Position numbers and translations under genes: made by a program. The notes under the pieces were generated by a model. It was not told where the DNA came from. It saw nothing but the letters and a program-made list of their open reading frames with translations, and searched no databases. A stretch of 14,104 nucleotides of DNA from Podila epigama (Eukaryota > Mortierellomycota > Mortierellomycetes > Mortierellales > Mortierellaceae), in contig JAAAVE010000348.1 in NCBI GenBank assembly GCA_015679605.1, positions 7,671 to 21,774 on the forward strand, in the 5' to 3' direction. Each line of letters begins with the position of its first letter. Within the stretch, counting starts at the first letter, position 1. Shown here piece by piece: positions 8,835-14,104 of the stretch.

Positions 8835-9210
8835 TGTGATATGTGTTTTGGTATAGAAGTAGCTGTGACAAATAATAAAATAAAGGTCGACGGAGAGTGT
8901 GAATGAATGAGGAATGAGGAATGAGAAGGAGAGAGAAAGTGTGTGTGTATGTGCGCGTGAGTGACAAGTGAGAAGAGTATTTTAAAGAGAAGACAAGAAA
9001 ATGCGCCCGTGGTCAATTACAAATATCGTGTGCAATTAAATGAGGCACGTCACAAATTGTTTATTTATTAAGGGTCGTACAAAGTTCCCTTTTCTGGAAG
9101 GTGTTCAACCTTTTTTTTTTTTTTGTGCCACTTGTCCCCGAGGGAAATAGAGATTTGCTTTCTTTTCTTCACTCTCCAACTCCCTCCTCGAAAACAAAAA
9201 GATCAGCATC
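8835..9210. promoter_or_regulatory. Divergent promoter region between alpha-actinin and mitochondrial EF-Tu
   Basis: The two start codons are 376 bases apart and transcribed away from each other, so this gap holds both promoters and both 5' leaders. On the EF-Tu side there is a 15-base T run (about 9110-9124), then a pyrimidine-rich tract (about 9154-9188) just before an A-rich leader and the ATG at 9211. This is the usual layout of strongly expressed filamentous fungal promoters. CACGTCA at 9046-9052 resembles a bZIP/CRE half-site, and TTTATTTATTAA (9060-9071) is a possible TATA-like region. On the alpha-actinin side there are GAGA- and GTGT-rich runs (8905-8960). Transcription start sites are not determinable here. 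Confidence 0.65.
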
Positions 9211-11364
9211 ATGTTCAGCCTTCGTACCGCCCAGCGTCTCTCCAAGGTCGCCACCAAGGTCGCTCCTTCTCAGCGCTGCCTTTCGACCATGGGTCGTAGC
9301 AGTAAGTCGAGGATTCCTTTTAATTTCATTCAACCAATTCCCTCTTTCGTCTGCCATTTTTCACATTGTTCCTGTGACAATCTCGAGTTTCACTCCACGA
9401 GAAAAAAAAAAGTCAAGGGACCCGACCACATTCACCTCAAAGTGCTTCCTTCACTATCCTCGTTCTCGACATTGAGTCTAGACAATGAATCTAGACAATG
9501 TTCACCGAGTAAACTCATTTCCGAACGTTGACTGATCTGATCTATTCCCCTTTTTTTTATCCTCTAGTGTTGGCTTGCAACCCTGTCGGTGCTGCCCAGA
9601 AGGTCGCTGTAAGTAACGCTATAGCTTTAGCTCCAGGAATGTGTTTACCCGTACATGGTCTTGGGCGCCAAACTAATGTGTGTTTCTATTATTTTTCGGA
9701 AAATCCGGATGTATTGTAGGCCTCGTTGACCCAGACCTCCACCATGCGTGCTGCCGTCATTCCCCGCATGGCTGCTCGCCGCACCATGGCCACTGATGGA
9801 AAGTTCTCTCGTGCCAAGCCCCACGTCAACATTGGAACTATTGGACACGTCGATCACGGAAAGACCACCTTGACCGCTGCCATCACCAAGACCTTGGCTG
9901 GTCTTGGTCAGGCCGAGTTCAAGGACTACAACCAAATCGACAAGGCCCCCGAAGAAAAGGCCCGTGGTATTACCATTTCGACCGCCCACGTCGAGTATGA
10001 GACCAAGAACAGACATTATGCCCACGTCGACTGCCCTGGACACGCCGATTACATCAAGAACATGATCACTGGTGCCGCCCAGGTAAACGATTTGGTGTTT
10101 TTGTTGGTTGCTGTGTTGGTTGCAATGTTCTGTTTACATGTTTCTTTCTTTTCTTTTTCTTCATTTTTCACAATGTGGAAATATGAGCGAATTTTATTTT
10201 ATTTCTCGGGATTTGTGTCCTAATCAGGGACTCTATTGTTTGACTTGAACGGAGCGGAGCTCGGTTGATGTGTGTCTAAACAAGTACTTTTGTATTTCTA
10301 CTTGCTTTTAACTATGCAGATGGACGGAGCCATCATTGTCGTCGCTGCCACTGACGGTCAGATGCCCCAGACCCGTGAGCACTTGTTGCTCGCCAAGCAG
10401 GTCGGCATCCAGAAGTTGGTTGTCTTCATCAACAAGGTCGATGCCGTCGATGACCCAGAGATGTTGGAGCTCGTCGACATGGAGATGCGTGATGTCTTGA
10501 CCACCTATGGCTTTGACGGTGAGAACACCCCCATCGTCATGGGCTCTGCTCTCTGCGCCTTGGAGGGTCGCAACAAGGAGATTGGTGAGGATGCTATCTT
10601 GAAGCTCATGGATGCTGTTGACACCCACATCGACACTCCCGTCCGTGACTTTGACAAGCCTTTCTTGATGCCTGTTGAGGGTAAGTGAATGAGTCAAGTC
10701 TACACTCAGTATTCGTCTATTCGCTCTTTATCTCAAAATGTACATATAACGTGTGCCTAAGAAAACGACACTTATGCGGACATCTTCTTCTTCCATCTAC
10801 CTGTACCAATGAATAGATGTTTTCTCCATTTCTGGCCGTGGTACCGTCGCCACCGGCAGAGTCGCGCGTGGTACCATCCAGAAGGGTGCTGAAATCGAGA
10901 TTGTCGGTATGGGCCCTAGCTTCAAGACCACTTTGACCGGTATTGAGATGTTCCACAAGGAGCTTGACCGTGGTCAGGCCGGTGATAACATGGGTGCTCT
11001 TCTCCGTGGTGTCAAGCGTGACCAGCTCCGTCGCGGTATGGTCCTTGCCCAGCCTGGTACCGTCAAAGCCTACAAGAAGTTCGCTGCCTCGCTTTACATT
11101 TTGACCAAGGATGAGGGTGGTCGCCACACTGGTTTCTTGAACAACTACCGCCCTCAGATGTTCGTCCGCACCAGTGATGTCACTGTCACCTTGACCCACC
11201 CCCCAGAGGAGGAGGATGCCGAGAAGATGGTCCTTCCCGGTGACAACGTCACCATGAACTGCGAGCTTGTGCACGGTGTCCCATTGGAGAAGGGTCAGCG
11301 TTTCACCATCCGTGAGGGTGGACGCACCGTCGGTACCGGTGTCATCTCTGACCTTTTCAACTAA
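9211..11364 (+). CDS. TUF1: Elongation factor Tu, mitochondrial (nuclear gene, 5 exons, 467 residues)
   Basis: Exons: 9211-9301, 9568-9608, 9720-10082, 10320-10680, 10817-11364, all joined at GT-AG sites in frame. The protein is the GTPase that brings aminoacyl-tRNA to mitochondrial ribosomes. Visible GTPase motifs are G1 GHVDHGKT (86-93), G2 RGITI (126-130), G3 DCPGH (148-152), G4 NKVD (203-206) and G5 SAL (241-243). Domains 2 and 3 follow, with the conserved [17 protein letters not shown]-like and [10 protein letters not shown] stretches near the C-terminus. Residues 1 to about 70 are an Arg/Ser/Ala-rich presequence with almost no acidic residues, as expected for matrix import. The mature part starts near [15 protein letters not shown]. 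Codon use in exons 3-5 is strongly biased (TTG Leu, GTC Val, ACC Thr), fitting high expression. The next gene starts 138 bases past the stop, so the 3' UTR is short. The introns and presequence exclude bacterial contamination. Confidence 0.98.
9474..9499 (+). repeat. 13-base tandem duplication in EF-Tu intron 1
   Basis: GAGTCTAGACAAT at 9474-9486 is followed directly by GAATCTAGACAAT at 9487-9499, one mismatch apart. Each contains the palindrome TCTAGA. It lies inside the 266-base first intron, 68 bases before the acceptor. Probably a recent slippage event. Confidence 0.8.
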
Positions 11365-11502
11365 GCGGGATATATTTGATGGAAGACAAGTTGGGATTTA
11401 ATTAAAGCGAGTTTTAAAAATCGATTTTCTCTTTTTATGTTCCGTTCGTCACACGCGACCACTCTTTAACGTTTTGCCAAAGTTCCACAAGAGCGATTCA
11501 CT

Positions 11503-13918
11503 ATGTACAACAGATCACATCAAATCATGGATCATTCTCAACAAGAACGTGCACATCATCAACAACAACAACAACATGGATCCCAAAGGCTTTTACATCA
11601 CATGCCATTGTCCGCAACAACAAGAACAACAACAACAACAACAACAAATTCACAGGAATGTCATTCAACCCCTCGTTCAGGTCCGACAGGTGCTCGGTCG
11701 TTGGACAGTCAAGGTGCACAATCAACATCCATGAAGGGCATGCCATTCGGTCGTCGTCAATCGAATGGTCCACACCCTTCAAAGGAGAGTTTTACTAGGA
11801 ACAGTGAATCAGAACCGTCAGACCAGAGTGATTCGCACCTTCGCCAGATGAGGACATCAACTCAACCAGACACAGCTCAATACCGCGGACAACCCATCCT
11901 TTGCAGAGAGTCGCTCTCAGGACAACGTGATCCCAACCATGCAGCATCGCTTGACAACAGCCCTTTATATCCTTACCCACAACGCGACTATCATTTTTCA
12001 TTACCACCGAATAGAAAATCAGTCCTGTCGTTTACTCAAGTCAAACCAACCATAACAACCCATCATCGCTCCCAACAGAGTTGGTCTGATAGTGACAATG
12101 ACTCTATTAGCTCAAGAAGCAGCTGGAGTGATGAAGAATCGAATGGAAGAGTTCGAATGGCTAGACGAGAATCCATCACCTCGACTATTGCAACCACACG
12201 CATCTTACCTGCTCCCAGTACCCCACGGAACATTGTGCGTGCGACAACTGGAACTGGGCGGTATACCGTGAACCAAGCCAATCTTGAAAAGCGGATTCAA
12301 GATTTACGGCAATCGTTGACGCGTAGAATACAGCGTTCTGAGGACGAAGGAGATGAAGGAAAGGAGGAGGATGAAGGAGAAAAGGAGAAGGAGAAGGTAC
12401 CTATATTGCAGCAATCAAGGCAAAGGGGTCAGGTAACGCTGGGCCCATCAGTCACCAAGGATGATTTTATTCAAACCTATCCAGTTTCTACCGTGTCCTC
12501 AAGGCAGGATATACGTGCAAGAGATATCAGGGGCATCGGCAGTGATAAGAGGATTGATGACAGAGAGAACGACTCCACCTCGGACAATGTTGATAAGGAA
12601 GGACATGACCTTCAGACTGTTCGTGATGAAATTCGAGAGATGCTGGAGGCACTTGAACGTTCCAAGGCAAGTCTTTGCAAAAACGAAAAACGAGTAGACT
12701 GCGTAGCAATTGAAAACATTATATACTAATACCTTTTTAATGTTGACCAAATGTTGTAGGCCGAGGCTCTACAAGTGCAGCAATGGCTCATGGAACGCTC
12801 GGAAAGAAAAGCTCGGCTACAGGAAGATTGCTTGATGACTAGGACTGAGGCACCAAAGAGAACTCCGTATCGACCACAACAGGAATCACGACAGCAGAAT
12901 CGCTACCATGACACCCAGACGTCAACCTCTCCAAGACTCCAGGACGCAGGAACTGACTATCGATTTGCCAGACGGTTGAGTGAACGAGCATCATCTCAGA
13001 ATGATAACGGGAGCTTTAACGACGACAGCGGTAGTGACAGTATCAGTGACAATAGTACCCCTCGGCCAAAGTACTATTTCAAGAAACACGGCCGAACGCG
13101 CCATAGTCAAGATCACGCGAGCAGCGAAGAGTTGAACCAACAGTCGTTTTCTTCATCCAGCGGTCTTTCAGAATACCGTGATCCTAACAATCCACAGAAT
13201 CCCATTGCTCGCCCAACAACGATAGCCAAAGTCGATGCAGGGTCATTCAAGACCAAACGGCCTTTTCTTTGTAGACTGAGGAAAGTGATTCCTATGCGAA
13301 TCCTCGGGATATTCTTTTGGTTGTTGTTGAGCCTTTTTGCTCACGTTGTTCTCGTGGCATTCTTGCTCAGGTATGGAGGGAAAACTTGCTTTACATTTTT
13401 TTTTGTGTCCGATTGCAAACGAGAGCGAGGTGAGCAATTGTAGTTTTCTGACCTTCTGACTTTGCCCCCCTGTCGACTGGTATGTTTTTAGACCAACTAC
13501 TCTGAAAGATGGAACCGGTGTCAATGACATTCGAACAAATGAGCGTGGAGGGGAGGCACAGCGTACAAGCATAGTATACCAGGGACGTGATTATGTGTCT
13601 GGCCAGCGAGGTTTCTATACGTTTATGAACGATGGGTTCGGGACAGAGAGTCTTGTATACTGCCACGACCTAGTCCACTATCCTGCCAAAGGTGAAGAGG
13701 ATGCATCATGGAAGTCCCTTGTCCTGAGACACATCCTGGATAGCCTGGATCGGATGCATGTGCAATTGGAGAGGTTGAGCACAGTATTGTGTTCATTCCA
13801 TAACCAAACACTCGGTCCTTTCTTGGAGCATGCTCGGCAATGGACCTACAGGCATGGGCATGGCAACAATAACAAGGATGACGATCCTCTCGATTGGCTT
13901 TATTCTCCACCAGCGTAA
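11503..13918 (+). CDS. Unrecognised single-pass membrane protein with large disordered N-terminus (3 exons, 733 residues)
   Basis: Exons 11503-12666, 12760-13370 and 13492-13918 join in frame to 733 residues. I do not recognise a family. Residues 1-60 are rich in His, Gln and Thr (Gln5 run 20-24, Thr run 39-48). Residues 60-260 are Ser/Arg/Pro-rich and look disordered. Residues 281-305 are a dense Glu/Lys/Asp/Gly run. A coiled coil covers about 365-410, with heptad positions Leu370, Ile377, Leu384, Ala391 and Leu398. A second Ser-rich stretch follows. One strong hydrophobic segment covers 569-591, preceded by a basic stretch (KTKRPFLCRLRK), so by the positive-inside rule the first 568 residues should be cytosolic and the last 141 lumenal or external. 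The tail has two cysteines, a short helix-like region, one Asn-Gln-Thr sequon and ends in Ser-Pro-Pro-Ala. There is no signal peptide. The intron 1 donor is inferred to be GC (12667). A nearby in-frame ATG at 11527 is an alternative start. Confidence 0.8.
11560..11646 (+). repeat. (CAA)n trinucleotide repeats coding poly-Gln and poly-Thr
   Basis: Five CAA codons at 11560-11574 encode Gln20-24. A second block of the same repeat unit at 11617-11646, interrupted by one AGA, is read as ACA and encodes Thr39-48. Both are coding microsatellites likely to vary in length between strains. Confidence 0.9.
12340..12397 (+). repeat. Purine-rich tract coding a Glu/Lys/Asp-rich run
   Basis: 58 bases that are almost all G and A (pyrimidines only at a few Asp codons) encode the highly charged stretch at residues 280-300 of the membrane protein. 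GGAGAA-like units repeat irregularly. Confidence 0.8.
12667..12759 (+). other. Probable GC-AG intron of the membrane-protein gene
   Basis: The donor AAG|GCAAGT matches the strong consensus required of GC donors. A TACTAAT branch-point-like heptamer lies at 12724-12730 and the acceptor TTGTAG ends at 12759. Joining Lys388 to Ala389 keeps the coiled-coil heptad in register. Two GT alternatives at 12694 and 12703 keep the frame but would insert 9 or 12 residues and break that register. Confidence 0.7.
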
Positions 13919-13949
13919 CAACATGCACACTTGCTTGCGAGTTCATGTG

Positions 13950-14019
13950 GAGAATGAGAGTGAGAGAAAGTGAGAGGGAGAGGGTATGCACACAAACTCT
14001 CGCTCTCGCCCTCGTTCTC
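13950..14019 (+). other. Imperfect hairpin in the 3' flank of the membrane-protein gene
   Basis: The arms 13950-13966 (GAGAATGAGAGTGAGAG) and 14003-14019 (CTCTCGCCCTCGTTCTC) pair over 17 positions with 14 Watson-Crick pairs, two G-U pairs and one A-C mismatch, leaving a 36-base loop. It starts 31 bases after the TAA. It may be a chance pairing of GA-rich and CT-rich low-complexity DNA. The remainder of 13919-14104 shows no gene. Confidence 0.45.
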
Positions 14020-14104
14020 CTCACCCCCCACAAACAGAGACACACCATGCAGCATGCATCTTTCATTAATGCGTTGAAGAAAAAAATTGCTCTCAAAAAA
14101 ACCT

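Noticed and set aside
8630-9016. 128-codon minus-strand frame upstream of and across the alpha-actinin start
   Set aside because: It is out of frame with the alpha-actinin exons, low in complexity and overlaps the 5' leader and first intron.
9211-11364. Bacterial EF-Tu from contamination or a recent endosymbiont transfer
   Set aside because: Four spliceosomal introns and an Arg-rich presequence mark it as a normal nuclear gene for the mitochondrial factor.
12667-12729. Membrane-protein gene ending at the TAA near 12729 as a one-exon gene
   Set aside because: A branch-like TACTAAT and a good acceptor follow, the coiled coil continues in register in the next exon, and two more exons stay open to a transmembrane segment and tail.
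1-14104. tRNA, rRNA or transposon remnants
   Set aside because: I found no T-loop and anticodon arrangement, no rRNA core sequence, and no reverse transcriptase, integrase or transposase motif or terminal repeats. A covariance or repeat-library search would be more sensitive.

Overview
The window is nuclear DNA from a fungus. The genes have many short GT-AG introns (and two probable GC-AG introns), TACTAAT-like branch sites, pyrimidine-rich promoter tracts and low-complexity intergenic DNA. The best-defined genes are a fungal-sized alpha-actinin and a mitochondrial EF-Tu with an N-terminal presequence. The intron density (13 introns in one 641-codon gene) suggests an early-diverging filamentous lineage such as Mucoromycota or Mortierellomycota rather than a yeast. 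That placement is inference.

Layout. Positions 1-3787 (minus) hold most of a microtubule plus-end protein: a long disordered N-terminus, one CAP-Gly domain split by an 811-base intron, a Ser/Pro/Thr-rich linker and a long coiled coil that runs off the left edge. Positions 3788-5033 are intergenic and rich in simple repeats, short tandem repeats and one perfect 16-base palindrome. Positions 5034-8834 (minus) hold a complete alpha-actinin gene in 14 exons, one of them only 13 nt long and followed by a GC-AG intron. Positions 8835-9210 are a shared divergent promoter. Positions 9211-11364 (plus) hold the complete five-exon nuclear gene for mitochondrial elongation factor Tu. Positions 11503-13918 (plus) hold a three-exon gene for a 733-residue, mostly disordered protein with one transmembrane segment that I do not recognise. 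The rest, to 14104, is downstream sequence with an imperfect hairpin.

The CAP-Gly protein and the alpha-actinin are both cytoskeletal (microtubule tip and F-actin cross-linking) and lie in tandem, but nothing here shows co-regulation. The EF-Tu gene is housekeeping. I see no mobile element, CRISPR array, rRNA, tRNA or biosynthetic cluster, and no clear novel multi-gene system. The points most worth a second look are the micro-exon with its GC-AG intron, the second GC-AG intron inside a coiled coil, the long intron in the middle of the CAP-Gly domain, and the unrecognised membrane protein.
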